Positions 7,719 to 19,036 of a stretch of 64,000 nucleotides of DNA are shown here, piece after piece; the first letter of the stretch is position 1; every line of letters begins with the position of its first letter. The position numbers were made by a program, and so were the translations under genes. Location of the stretch: the NCBI RefSeq assembly GCF_039530945.1, contig NZ_BAAAPC010000005.1:186001-250000 (forward strand). The letters are read 5' to 3'. The notes under the pieces are model-generated. The model saw only the letters and a program-made list of their open reading frames with translations. It did no database searches and had not been told where the DNA came from. This DNA comes from Nocardiopsis_C rhodophaea. GTDB lineage: Bacteria > Actinomycetota > Actinomycetes > Streptosporangiales > Streptosporangiaceae.

Positions 7719-8489
7719 GTGGCGATCCAAGCGAATCCGGCGAGTGATCGGATCTGGACGGTCCCGAATCTGTTAAGCATGCTGCGGTTGATCGGGGTCC
7801 CCTTCTTCCTGTGGCTTGTCCTGGTGCCGCAGGCGGATTGGTGGGCGCTGGGCGTTTTGGCGTTCGCCGGGGTCTCCGACTGGCTCGACGGCAAGATCGC
7901 GCGGGCGTGGAACCAGGTGAGCCGCCTGGGTGCGCTGCTGGACCCCATGGCCGACCGCCTGTATATCTTCGCCGCGCTGCTCGGCCTGGTCGTCCGGGGC
8001 ATCGTTCCCTGGTGGCTCATGGCCGTCCTCGTCGTGCGCGACGTGCTCATCGTGCTCGCGCTTCCGGTGCTGCGCCACTACGGCTATGGCCCCCTTCCGG
8101 TGAATTTCGCCGGAAAGGCGGCGACACTTTGCCTTCTTTACTCGTTCCCCCTGCTGTTCATCGCCGGTTATGACGGAATTGTCGGAGATGTGGCAAGAAT
8201 TGTGGGTTGGGCGTTCGCGATCTGGGGAACGGCTATCTACTGGTGGGCCGGACTGCTCTACGCAGTGCAGGGTCTGCGCTTGATCGGGCAGACCCGCCGG
8301 GCCGACCGGTCGTCGGCGGCGGGTGTCGAACCCGCGCAGCGACCGGCGGCCACGGCCGGCGACGCCGGTGAGGTGCCCGGCGATCGGGCGAGCACGGAGA
8401 CCTGTCAGGAACCTGACCAGACTCCGCGTCGTCCTGATGACTGCGGGCCACCGTTCAGCGACAGGAAGGGAGCGACATCCCCACCATGA
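7719..8489 (+). CDS. CDP-alcohol phosphatidyltransferase, probable cardiolipin synthase
   Basis: A 256-aa integral membrane enzyme with the full catalytic motif DGx2ARx8Gx3Dx3D at residues 57-79 (DGKIARAWNQVSRLGALLDP followed by MAD). Family members transfer a phosphatidyl group from a CDP-lipid to an alcohol, using the motif Asp residues and divalent metal. The same neighbourhood in Streptomyces (SCO1389 next to the SCO1388-type nucleotidyltransferase) encodes a eukaryotic-type cardiolipin synthase, so phosphatidylglycerol is the likely acceptor. The last 60 residues are a polar tail that is not conserved. The GTG start has GGGAGG upstream. Confidence 0.8.
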   Translation: MAIQANPASDRIWTVPNLLSMLRLIGVPFFLWLVLVPQADWWALGVLAFAGVSDWLDGKIARAWNQVSRLGALLDPMADRLYIFAALLGLVVRGIVPWWLMAVLVVRDVLIVLALPVLRHYGYGPLPVNFAGKAATLCLLYSFPLLFIAGYDGIVGDVARIVGWAFAIWGTAIYWWAGLLYAVQGLRLIGQTRRADRSSAAGVEPAQRPAATAGDAGEVPGDRASTETCQEPDQTPRRPDDCGPPFSDRKGATSPP

Positions 8490-8544
8490 GTTCACGCCCA
8501 GGGGCGTTTCGCCGCCGTACGACAGGGGTCGGGGGGTGGCCCCG

Positions 8545-11043
8545 ATGAAGGCCGTTGTGATGGCTGGAGGCGAGGGGACCCGCCTTCGGCCGATGACCGC
8601 CAACCAGCCCAAACCCCTGCTGCCCGTTGTTAACAAGCCGATCATGGAACACGTGCTGCGTCTCCTCAAGCGGCACGGGATCGACGACACGGTTGTCACC
8701 GTGCAGTTCCTCGCCACCCTGATCCGGAACTATTTCGGTGACGGCGAGGAGCTCGGGATGAACCTGAAGTACGTCGCCGAGGAGGTGCCCCTCGGCACGG
8801 CGGGCAGCGTCAAGAACGCCCAGGAGCATCTGCGCGGCGAGCCGTTCATCGTCATTTCCGGTGACGCGCTCACCGACATCGACCTGTCCGACATGGTGCG
8901 GTTCCACCGTGAGAACGGCGCCATGGTCACCATCGGTCTCAAGCGCGTCGCCAACCCCTTGGAATTCGGCATCATCATCGTGGACGACCAGGGGCGCATT
9001 CAGCGCTTCTTGGAGAAGCCCACATGGGGGCAGGTCTTCTCCGACACGGTGAACACCGGCATCTACATCATGGAGCCGGAGGTCCTCGACCATGTCGCCG
9101 AAGGCGAGGTCGTCGACTGGTCCGGTGACGTCTTCCCGAAGCTGCTGAAGGACGGGGCGCCGCTCTTCGGCTACATCGCCGACGGCTACTGGGAGGACGT
9201 GGGGACCCACGAGAGCTATCTCAGGTCCCAGGCCGACGTCCTCTCCGGCAAGGTCGACGTCGACATCGACGGGTTCGAGGTCTCCCCGGGGGTCTGGGTG
9301 GCCGAGGGCGCCGAGGTCGACCCGGAGGCCGTGCTCAAGGGGCCGCTCTACATCGGTGACTACGCCAAGGTCGAGGCGGGGGCCGAGCTCCGCGAGTTCA
9401 CCGTCCTCGGCAGCAACGTGGTCGTGCGCTCCGAAGCGTTCCTCCACCGCACCGTGGTGCATGACAATGTCTTCATCGGCGCCAGCACCAACATGCGCGG
9501 CTGCGTCATCGGCAAGAACACCGACGTGATGTCGGGGGCCCGGATCGAGGAGGGCGCCGTCGTCGGTGAGGAATGCGTCATCGAGTCCGAGGCGTACCTC
9601 TCCAACGACATCAAGGTCTACCCCTTCAAGACCATCGAGGCCGGGGCGGTCGTCAACGCGAACGTCATCTGGGAGTCGCGCGGCCAGCGCTCCCTGTTCG
9701 GCCCGCGCGGCGTCTCCGGGCTGATCAACGTCGAGATCACCCCCGAGCTCGCGGTGCGCCTGGCCAGCGCGTACGCCACCACCCTGAAGAAGGGGTCGGT
9801 GGTCATCACCTCCCGGGACGTCTCCCGGGCGGCGCGCACGCTCAAGCGCGCCGTGATCAGCGCGCTCACCGCCGCCGCCATCGACGTCCGCGACCTGGAG
9901 GTCGTGCCGCTGCCGGTGGCGCGCTTCCACACATCGCAGAGCGGCGTGGCCGGGGGCATCAGCCTGCGCACCACCCCGGGCGACCCGCAGTCGGTGGACA
10001 TCGTCTTCCTCGACGACCGCGGCGCCGACCTGTCCCCGGCGGCGCAGCGCAAACTGGAGCGGGTCTTCTCCCGCGCCGAGTACCGGCGGGCGTTTCCCGG
10101 TGAGATCGCCGAGCTGTCCTTCCCCTCGCGCGGCGTGGAGTCCTACGCCCACGAGCTGCTGCGGAACATCGACACCACGGGTGTCGCCGAGGCGGAGCTG
10201 AAGGTCGTCGTCGACTGCGCCGGAGGATCCGCCTCGCTCATCCTGCCGTCGCTGCTCGGCCGAATCGGGGTCGACGTCCTGACGGTGAACAACCGGCTGG
10301 ACGAGAGTTCGCCCACCGACACGCTTGCCCGGCAGATGCGCGACCTGCAACGCCTGGGCGACCTGGTGAAGTCCTCGGGGGCCGACTTCGGCGTGCGGTT
10401 CGACCCTGTGGCCGAGCGGCTGGCGCTGGTGGACGAGAACGGTGAGCTGGTCGACAACGACCGCGCTCTGCTGGTCGTCCTCGACCTCGTGGCAGCCGAG
10501 CGCAAGGGCGGCCGGGTGGCCCTGCCCGTGACCACCACGCGGGTGGCCGAGCAGGTGGCGTCGTACCACGGCGCCCACGTGCAGTGGACACCGACGTCCA
10601 CCGACGAGCTCACCAAGGCGGCCAAGGCCGAGGACATCATCTTCGCCGCCGACGGGCGGGGCGGGTACCTGCTCCCCGAGTTCTCGCGCACCACCGACGG
10701 GATCGCCGCGTTCGTCCGACTGCTCGGCCTCGTGGCGCGCACCCGGATGTCGCTGAGCCAGATCGACCGGCGCATCCCGCAGGCGCACCTGCTGCGCCGG
10801 TCCGTGCCCACGCCGTGGGCGGTCAAGGGCAGCGTCATGCGCGCCGTGGTGGAGGCCGCCGGCGACCGCGAGGTCGACACCACCGACGGTGTCCGGGTCC
10901 TCGACCCCAGCGGCGGGTGGGCCCTCATCCTGCCCGACACCGCCGAAGCCGTCACCCACCTGTGGGCCGAAGGCCCCGACTCCGACACCGCGCAGCGGCT
11001 GCTGGACGAGTGGGCGGCCGTGGTCGAGCACGCTGAAGGCTGA
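8545..11043 (+). CDS. Mannose-1-phosphate guanylyltransferase-like protein fused to a degenerate phosphomannomutase domain
   Basis: A protein of 832 aa with three parts. Residues 1-230 are a sugar nucleotidyltransferase with MKAVVMAGGEGTRLRPMT and KPLLPVVNKP. Residues about 250-370 are left-handed beta-helix hexapeptide repeats. Residues 380-832 have the alpha-D-phosphohexomutase fold. In the last part the catalytic Ser loop (normally TASHNP) is replaced by LRTTPGDP, and the DGDxDR metal loop by RFDPVAERL, so mutase activity is unlikely. The first domain should make a GDP- or other NDP-sugar for cell-envelope glycans. The ATG at 8545 is chosen; GTG 8536 is in frame. Streptomyces has the same gene order with the phosphatidyltransferase. 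Confidence 0.85.
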   Translation: MKAVVMAGGEGTRLRPMTANQPKPLLPVVNKPIMEHVLRLLKRHGIDDTVVTVQFLATLIRNYFGDGEELGMNLKYVAEEVPLGTAGSVKNAQEHLRGEPFIVISGDALTDIDLSDMVRFHRENGAMVTIGLKRVANPLEFGIIIVDDQGRIQRFLEKPTWGQVFSDTVNTGIYIMEPEVLDHVAEGEVVDWSGDVFPKLLKDGAPLFGYIADGYWEDVGTHESYLRSQADVLSGKVDVDIDGFEVSPGVWVAEGAEVDPEAVLKGPLYIGDYAKVEAGAELREFTVLGSNVVVRSEAFLHRTVVHDNVFIGASTNMRGCVIGKNTDVMSGARIEEGAVVGEECVIESEAYLSNDIKVYPFKTIEAGAVVNANVIWESRGQRSLFGPRGVSGLINVEITPELAVRLASAYATTLKKGSVVITSRDVSRAARTLKRAVISALTAAAIDVRDLEVVPLPVARFHTSQSGVAGGISLRTTPGDPQSVDIVFLDDRGADLSPAAQRKLERVFSRAEYRRAFPGEIAELSFPSRGVESYAHELLRNIDTTGVAEAELKVVVDCAGGSASLILPSLLGRIGVDVLTVNNRLDESSPTDTLARQMRDLQRLGDLVKSSGADFGVRFDPVAERLALVDENGELVDNDRALLVVLDLVAAERKGGRVALPVTTTRVAEQVASYHGAHVQWTPTSTDELTKAAKAEDIIFAADGRGGYLLPEFSRTTDGIAAFVRLLGLVARTRMSLSQIDRRIPQAHLLRRSVPTPWAVKGSVMRAVVEAAGDREVDTTDGVRVLDPSGGWALILPDTAEAVTHLWAEGPDSDTAQRLLDEWAAVVEHAEG

Positions 11044-11634
11044 CGGCGACCGTGCGTGGACGGCTGGAGAACACCTCCCGGCGGCACCTCCGGGAGGCCT
11101 CGCAGCGGGGCACGCACGGCCTTCGCCGTCATGCCGAACGGCGGTGCGAGGCGCGTGAGCCCGAGCCGCCCGCGGGGCCGTCGATGGCTCCCGCGGGCGG
11201 CCCCATCCGGCGTCGGCGGCCGCGGCACGCCCATCACGCCGGTCGGGCGTCGAGGGCAGTCACGGGCGGTGTGTCCGTCGGGCGCCGGTCCGCCCCATGC
11301 GCGGGCCCTCCCGGACGTGCGCGAACGCGGCCGCGGTCCCTTTCCCTGGCAGGCAGCCACGCCGGCGGCAGTGTCGCGGCGCCTTCCTGTCTGCTTCGAA
11401 CCGCGAATATGGTTTAGAGTCGAGTGTCCCCGCAAGGCCGTGCGACACGGGAGTGTGGGGCTCAGCGATCGTGGGGGATGAAGCCTTGTAACGAAGCGCG
11501 AGGTGAGCCGGGAACCCGACGCCGGTACGCGGCGTTACCAGTGTTGGGTGAACGGGCCGCCCGATCACCCGGCACCTACATGACGACCAGCCGAATCAAG
11601 CACCGCCCCGTGCGGTAGGAGGCCGAGCCGACCT
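11044..11634 (+). other. Intergenic region upstream of garA
   Basis: No gene is supported in 590 bases. An 8-bp hairpin CCTCCCGG/CCGGGAGG (11074-11081, 11090-11097) just after the preceding stop may be a weak terminator. The AT-richer stretch near 11395-11420 (GAATATGGTTTAGAGT) is a possible promoter for garA, but no consensus pair is clear. In streptomycetes this position carries DUF881 and small-basic-protein genes; they are absent here. Confidence 0.4.
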
Positions 11635-12177
11635 ATGTCGAGCGTTTACTGCACGCAGTGCGGTCACGCCGTTGCGGATGATGCCCGTTTCTGCTCCAAC
11701 TGTGGTTCCCCCATCCGCGCGGCGGGACAGGAGGCTCCTCGTTCCGGCGAGCGCCGCGACTCTGTCGGTGAGACCACGTCCACGATCTCCATCTCGGGGA
11801 TCCAGGCCCTCGAAGCCGAGATCGACGCGGGCGACGAGGCCCCCGCCGACCCCGCCAATGTCGAGGCGCTGCCGGCCGGTACAGCGCTGCTGGTCGTCAA
11901 GCGCGGCCCGAACGCTGGAAGCCGCTTCCTGCTCGACAGCGATGTCACCACGGCCGGGCGCCACCCCAACAGCGACATCTTCCTCGACGACGTGACCGTC
12001 TCCCGGCGCCACGTGGAGTTCTTCCGGCGCGGCGACGGTTTCGGGGTCCGCGATGTCGGCAGCCTGAACGGCACCTACGTCAACCGCGAGCGGATCGATG
12101 AGGCCGAGCTCGGCGGCGGCGACGAGGTGCAGATCGGCAAGTTCCGACTGGTCCTGCTGACCAAGCCGCGGCGCTGA
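11635..12177 (+). CDS. garA: FHA-domain regulator GarA/OdhI with N-terminal zinc ribbon
   Basis: A 180-aa protein. Cys6, Cys9, Cys20 and Cys23 form a double CxxC zinc ribbon. GETTST at residues 45-50 matches the ETT phosphorylation motif of GarA/OdhI. Residues 90-175 are an FHA domain with GRHPNSD, SRRHVEF and SLNGTYVN. In mycobacteria and corynebacteria the unphosphorylated form inhibits 2-oxoglutarate dehydrogenase and regulates glutamate enzymes; Ser/Thr kinase phosphorylation at ETT makes the FHA domain bind its own tail. The added zinc ribbon is not in mycobacterial GarA. Gene order with DUF151, MerR and gcvP matches Rv1827-Rv1832. Start ATG 11635 is supported by the ribbon. Confidence 0.88.
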   Translation: MSSVYCTQCGHAVADDARFCSNCGSPIRAAGQEAPRSGERRDSVGETTSTISISGIQALEAEIDAGDEAPADPANVEALPAGTALLVVKRGPNAGSRFLLDSDVTTAGRHPNSDIFLDDVTVSRRHVEFFRRGDGFGVRDVGSLNGTYVNRERIDEAELGGGDEVQIGKFRLVLLTKPRR

Positions 12178-12517
12178 GCGGAGCACAACGGGGAGCCCGG
12201 TCGCACCGACGACCCGGCGGACGCGTCCGTCCGCGCCGTGGGCCGCACGGTCGGCCCGCGGCAGGTTTGCACTGCCTCTTCACCGGAGAGCCTTATCCCA
12301 ACGAGGACCGTCACGGATGGTGCGTTTGACAGGGGGTTCCCGAAATTCCCGCCCATAGGCGGGGCCAGTGGCCTGGCCCGCGGCCGCCTTCGGCCCCGGA
12401 CAGGTCTCGGACATCCGGCCTGTCGCGGTGTACCGTGAAATGACGGATAAGAGCACGGAGCAGAGCACATCCTGGCGAGTGCCCATCCGGCACGACGAGT
12501 CGTGGGACGGAGCCGCA
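12178..12517 (+). other. Intergenic region between garA and the DUF151 gene
   Basis: About 340 bases with no supported gene. In mycobacteria a MerR gene (Rv1828) occupies this interval; it is absent here. An open frame continues upstream of the DUF151 start but has no family resemblance there. The segment near 12421-12450 (GTGTACCGTGAAATGACGG) is the most promoter-like part, without a clear box pair. Confidence 0.4.
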
Positions 12518-12988
12518 GTGAAGCACATGGAGGTCGTCGGCGTACGGGTCGAGATGCCCTCGAACCAGCCGATCGTCCTGCTCAAAGAGTCCGACGGAGA
12601 ACGCTACCTTCCGATCTGGATCGGTGCGGTGGAGGCCACCGCGATCGCTCTGGCCCAGCAGGGAGTCGTCCCCGCGCGGCCGCTGACCCATGACCTCTTC
12701 CGGGACGTCCTCGACGCGCTCGACGCCAGCCTGAGCACCGTCAACATCACGTCCCTGAGCGATGGCATCTTCTACGCCGACCTCGTCTTCTCCAACGGTG
12801 TCGAAGTGAGCGCGCGGCCATCGGACTCCATCGCCCTCGCCCTGCGCACCGGCGCGCCGATCTACGCCCATGACGACGTCGTCGACGAGGCGGGAGTGCC
12901 GATCCCGGACGAGCAGGAGGACGAGGTCGAGAAGTTCAGGGAGTTCCTCGACCAGATCACGCCGGAGGACTTCGGCCGGACCACCTGA
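12518..12988 (+). CDS. Bifunctional nuclease family protein (DUF151)
   Basis: A 156-aa protein starting at GTG 12518, preceded by GGACGGAG. The family core is clear: VEVVGVRVEMPSNQP-like start, RYLPIWIGAVEATAIA, and the late block RPSDSIALALRTGAPIY. Characterised relatives are reported to cut both DNA and RNA. The C-terminal third is acidic. It lies between garA and the MerR gene as its orthologue Rv1829 does in mycobacteria, which supports the call. Its link with glycine and glutamate metabolism in this cluster is unexplained. Confidence 0.88.
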   Translation: MKHMEVVGVRVEMPSNQPIVLLKESDGERYLPIWIGAVEATAIALAQQGVVPARPLTHDLFRDVLDALDASLSTVNITSLSDGIFYADLVFSNGVEVSARPSDSIALALRTGAPIYAHDDVVDEAGVPIPDEQEDEVEKFREFLDQITPEDFGRTT

Positions 12989-13003
12989 GCGGCACCGGCC
13001 GAC

Positions 13004-13030
13004 CCCGCCCCGCCGGGGCGGCGGGGCGGG
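13004..13030 (+). terminator. GC-rich hairpin after the DUF151 gene
   Basis: Perfect 11-bp arms (13004-13014, 13020-13030) around GGGGC, 15 bases after the stop and without a T run. The rest of the 328-base gap to the MerR gene at 13317 shows no gene or clear promoter. Confidence 0.5.
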
Positions 13031-13316
13031 CTGCCGCAGGTGACGCCCGCTGGGAGGCCGCACCGCGGCGGCTCCGGGAAAAGACTCGTTCGCGCCGCGC
13101 GTCCGCCGCTGCACCCGCTCGTGAACGGGCCCGAGCGCCGGGTTGCGGATGGTCGGTCGGGGAGCCGCAGAACAGCCGAAGAGGTTCCACGACGCGCCGA
13201 TGGGTGTCGTTGACGCTGTCCATCCGACCGGCTTACCTTCATTGTCGAAGGAACCCGCGGCGCACCCTCCGACCCCCTGTCAAACCGCCGTGGGCCGAGG
13301 AGCCGGAGGTTCGGCG

Positions 13317-13913
13317 GTGGCGGTTACGAGCGGCAAGCGGCAAGCCTCGGGTCTCACACGCTCAGCGATACGGCGGGCGGGGGAGCAGGGGCTGCTGTGT
13401 GAAGAGGACGTGGTGGCGCTGCCTATGGACGTCGGCTATCGCGGCCCAACGGCGTGTGCGGCTGCTGGCATCACCTACCGGCAGCTGGACTACTGGGCGA
13501 GAACCGGGCTGGTCAGCCCGAGCATGCGCCCGGAGAGCGGCCGCGGCGGTCCGCCGCTGTACAGCGTCCGCGACATCCTCATCCTCAAGGTCGTCAAGCG
13601 GCTGATCGACACGGGCATCTCCCTGCAGCAGATCCGAAACGCGGTGGAGCACCTCCAGTGCCGCGACACCGCGGACATCGCCCAGATCACCCTGATGAGC
13701 GATGGCGTCAGTGTCTATGAGTGCACGACGCCCGACGAGGTCGTCGAGCTGCTCCAGGGCGGACAGGGCGTGTTCGGGATCGCGCTGGGCCGGGTCTGGC
13801 GCGAGGTCGAGGGCCGACTGCGCGATCTCCCCGGCGAGCACCTGCCGCTCCCGGCCGACGCTCACCCCGACGACGAGCTGGCGCGCCGCCGCCGCGAGCG
13901 GCGGATCGGCTAG
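13317..13913 (+). CDS. MerR-family transcriptional regulator (Rv1830 type)
   Basis: A 198-aa regulator from GTG 13317, which has GGAGGT six bases upstream. The DNA-binding part is MDVGYRGPTACAAAGITYRQLDYWARTGLV, where the MerR helix-turn-helix and wing are recognisable, followed by LYSVRDILILKVVKRLIDTG and a coiled-coil dimer helix. The C-terminal VYECTTPDEVVELLQGGQGVFGIALG is typical of the Rv1830 subfamily, a conserved actinobacterial MerR without the metal-binding cysteines of the classical family. The effector is unknown. Position between DUF151 and gcvP equals that in mycobacteria. Confidence 0.9.
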   Translation: MAVTSGKRQASGLTRSAIRRAGEQGLLCEEDVVALPMDVGYRGPTACAAAGITYRQLDYWARTGLVSPSMRPESGRGGPPLYSVRDILILKVVKRLIDTGISLQQIRNAVEHLQCRDTADIAQITLMSDGVSVYECTTPDEVVELLQGGQGVFGIALGRVWREVEGRLRDLPGEHLPLPADAHPDDELARRRRERRIG

Positions 13914-14336
13914 GCCGTGCCTGGTGAATGCTTCCGGCGCGGCGAGCGGCCGATGGGGGCGCGCCCGCCGCGCGCCGTGGCGGGGGTGATCCGCGGGCCC
14001 GGCCGCCGACGGTGTCCGACTCGCCGTGATGCGGTGGCATGCCCGCGCCGGCAGTCGTTGGGCCACCACGTCGTGGAGCAACTGTGACATCCCAGGTGGC
14101 GGTGCCGTTGTGCCCCGTGCGGGGGCGGCCACCGGGCAGGGGCAGCGCTGCGGCGCTCGCGACGGTTTAGTACGGTTTGAGGAGACGCCGGGCTCACGAT
14201 CTGCCGTCAGGGGCCGCTGGGACATGCCCGATGGATGGTTCGTGGGCCAGTCGTCGTGTACCGCGCGCGGGCACCGCACACCAGCGGTGCTCACGCAACG
14301 CATTGCCCACAAATGAACATGACCGGACCGTAGATA
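13914..14336 (+). other. Intergenic region upstream of the glycine riboswitch
   Basis: About 420 bases without a supported gene. It should hold the gcvP promoter. The AT-richer part is 14285-14337; TAGATA at 14332-14337 is -10-like but lies too close to the aptamer to be the functional box. Nothing else recognisable. Confidence 0.35.
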
Positions 14337-14416
14337 CCACGCGGGAGAGACCCCCGACAGGGGCGCCGACGGGGCAATACTCCCCAGTAACCTCTCAGGC
14401 ACCAGGGACCGCGTGG
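14337..14416 (+). ncRNA. Glycine riboswitch aptamer (gcvT element, singlet type)
   Basis: P1 is CCACGCGG (14337-14344) pairing with CCGCGTGG (14409-14416). Inside are the family hallmarks: GGGAGAG at 14343-14349, the core GCGCCGACGGGGCAA (one base from the usual CGCCGAAGGGGCAA), and CTCTCAGGCACCAGGGACCG. Glycine binding to this class usually turns on the cleavage system. It ends about 125 bases before gcvP. Confidence 0.92.
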
Positions 14417-14455
14417 AGGAGGCCACTCTGGAGCGGCAGGCGCACTGCCGCCTGC
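14417..14455 (+). ncRNA. Vestigial second (ghost) aptamer of the glycine riboswitch
   Basis: The sequence AGGAGGCCACTCTGGAGCG directly after P1 matches the short ghost aptamer found after singlet glycine riboswitches in streptomycetes. It is followed by a GGCAGGCG/CGCCTGC hairpin. It lacks the glycine-binding core, so only one ligand site is expected. Confidence 0.6.
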
Positions 14456-14541
14456 GCCGCGCTTGCGCGGTATCGCGTGACAGAGGGGGAGACCACATAG
14501 GAGCAGCCGCGAGAAACGGCTACTGCGACCAGGAGGTCTCC

Positions 14542-17433
<2,892 letters not shown>

Positions 17434-17473
17434 GAGGGGGCCTCAGCGGAGGCGCGCCAAGCGGGCGATGAAT

Positions 17474-17520
17474 CCGACGTGGCGTCGGTCCCCGAACCTC
17501 GGGGACCGACGCCACGTCGG
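17474..17520 (+). terminator. 22-bp perfect hairpin after gcvP
   Basis: Arms 17474-17495 and 17499-17520 pair perfectly around a 3-base loop (ACC), 40 bases after the gcvP stop. No T run follows. The remaining bases to 17767 hold no supported gene; the segment near 17590-17620 (CTACGTATCTACATCG) is AT-richer and may be the promoter of the TPR gene. Confidence 0.7.
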
Positions 17521-17766
17521 TGTGTCCCGGCGGTGTTCGGCGCTCGGGAGCGACGCTGGATTCGGACACCGCGTCGCGCGCTATTAGGCCGCGATCTACG
17601 TATCTACATCGTAAAGGCGCGGGTTCCTCGGTCCCTCAGCCAATAACCGACCTCGATTCGTCCGCAGACCCGCGTCCACACGTTAGTCTCCGAGAAACAC
17701 GGCCCGAATCGACTGCGGCTTCGGCGGTCCGAGGGCCACATCCCCTCGTGCGGAAAGCGACGCCTC

Positions 17767-19011
17767 ATGACCGCGACGTCCAGAAACTCTCCATTCGCCG
17801 CCGCCGACGAGCCCCCGGAGCCGGATTTCCAGAACCTCTGCGATCAGGCACGAGATCTGGCCGAAAGCGGCTACCTCAAGCGTGCCGCCCAGGTGTACAC
17901 CCGAGTGCTGGAGGGCGGGTCGCGGAGCCACCGTGCGCTGGCCGCGCTCGGGCTCGCGGTCGTCCGGCACGACATGGGCGACATCAGCGGCGCCCGCGAG
18001 GCCGGCCGGATCGCGATGGACACCGGTCACCCCGAGTACGCTCCGCGCGCCGCCTACCACCTCGCCCTCTCCTACGAGGCGGAGGGCGTCGCCGAGCAGG
18101 CGGAGCGGGCGTGGCGCGGTGTGCTCGACGCCGGGAACGACCGCTACACCCCGGCGGCCCACTACGGGCTCGCCCGGCTCGCCGAAGAACGGGGCGATGC
18201 GGCGGGCGCGGTCGCGCACTGGGGGCAGGTCCTGGAGGGACCGGATACCGCACTCGCCGCGCGGGCGGCCCACGACTACGCCGAGCGGCTGCTCGCGCGG
18301 GGCGAGGTGGACGCCGCGGCCGAGGTCGTCCAGCGGGGACTGGCCGCGGAGGAGCACCCCCGGCTGCGCCTGCTGCTCGGCGCTGTCTGCGTGGAGCGCG
18401 CGATCGGCGAGTTCGGCGCGGTCGTCGACGCCTCCCGGAGCGACCCGGAGGGCGCGCGGACCGTGGAGCCCGCCACCGCCGCGGCCGCCGTCGAACTGCT
18501 GGCCCGCCTGCTCGCCGTGCGCGGCGACGCGGACGGCGCCGAGCGGACGTGGGAGCTGGGGCTGACGCACAGCGACACCGCGACCGCCGCCGACGTGCGC
18601 TCACGGTTGCGTCGGGGCTTCTTGGCACCCCACACCGACAGCCCGGCCGAGGGGGGCATGGACGCGGCACCGGGAACAGGGGCGGGAGACGCCCCGGCGG
18701 AGGAGGTTGTCGCCTGGTGGGACCCCTATCTGGAGGCGGCCGTCACCCAGGGCAGCCTGCCGATGCTCACCGGCGAGCTGTTCTCGGCCGTCGATCAGAT
18801 GTACACCCGCCTCGCCGTGCCCCTCGCGGACGGCGAGACACGGGTGGCGGCTCTGCGGCACACTCTTCAGGAGGCGGTCCGCTCACCGGGCGCGTACGTG
18901 TGGGGGCGGTCGCTGCACGAGGACTTCGCCGAACGCCTGCGCCTGGCCACCGGCGCCGAAGCGGACGTCCTCTCCGAAGGCTGGCCGGACCACGACGGTC
19001 CGCGCCGGTGA
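17767..19011 (+). CDS. Tetratricopeptide-repeat protein
   Basis: A 414-aa soluble protein. Residues 20-290 are a chain of helix pairs with TPR spacing, for example YLKRAAQVYTRVLEGGSRSH, YLKR-like repeats at AEQAERAWRGVLDAGND and AGAVAHWGQVLEG. The last 100 residues, with WWDPYLEAAVTQGSL and WGRSLHEDFAERLRLA, are a separate helical tail. TPRs bind other proteins; no partner is evident. No signal peptide or membrane segment. The hydrolase gene follows 25 bases downstream and probably shares its transcript. The ATG 17767 start fits the neighbours but has a weak ribosome-binding site. Confidence 0.7.
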   Translation: MTATSRNSPFAAADEPPEPDFQNLCDQARDLAESGYLKRAAQVYTRVLEGGSRSHRALAALGLAVVRHDMGDISGAREAGRIAMDTGHPEYAPRAAYHLALSYEAEGVAEQAERAWRGVLDAGNDRYTPAAHYGLARLAEERGDAAGAVAHWGQVLEGPDTALAARAAHDYAERLLARGEVDAAAEVVQRGLAAEEHPRLRLLLGAVCVERAIGEFGAVVDASRSDPEGARTVEPATAAAAVELLARLLAVRGDADGAERTWELGLTHSDTATAADVRSRLRRGFLAPHTDSPAEGGMDAAPGTGAGDAPAEEVVAWWDPYLEAAVTQGSLPMLTGELFSAVDQMYTRLAVPLADGETRVAALRHTLQEAVRSPGAYVWGRSLHEDFAERLRLATGAEADVLSEGWPDHDGPRR

Positions 19012-19036
19012 GGCCGAGACAACCAACGAAGGTCTA

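Noticed and set aside
14413..14541. Earlier in-frame GTG start for gcvP
   Set aside because: It lies in the riboswitch P1 and ghost aptamer. The ATG at 14542 has AGGAGG at the right distance and matches the family N terminus.
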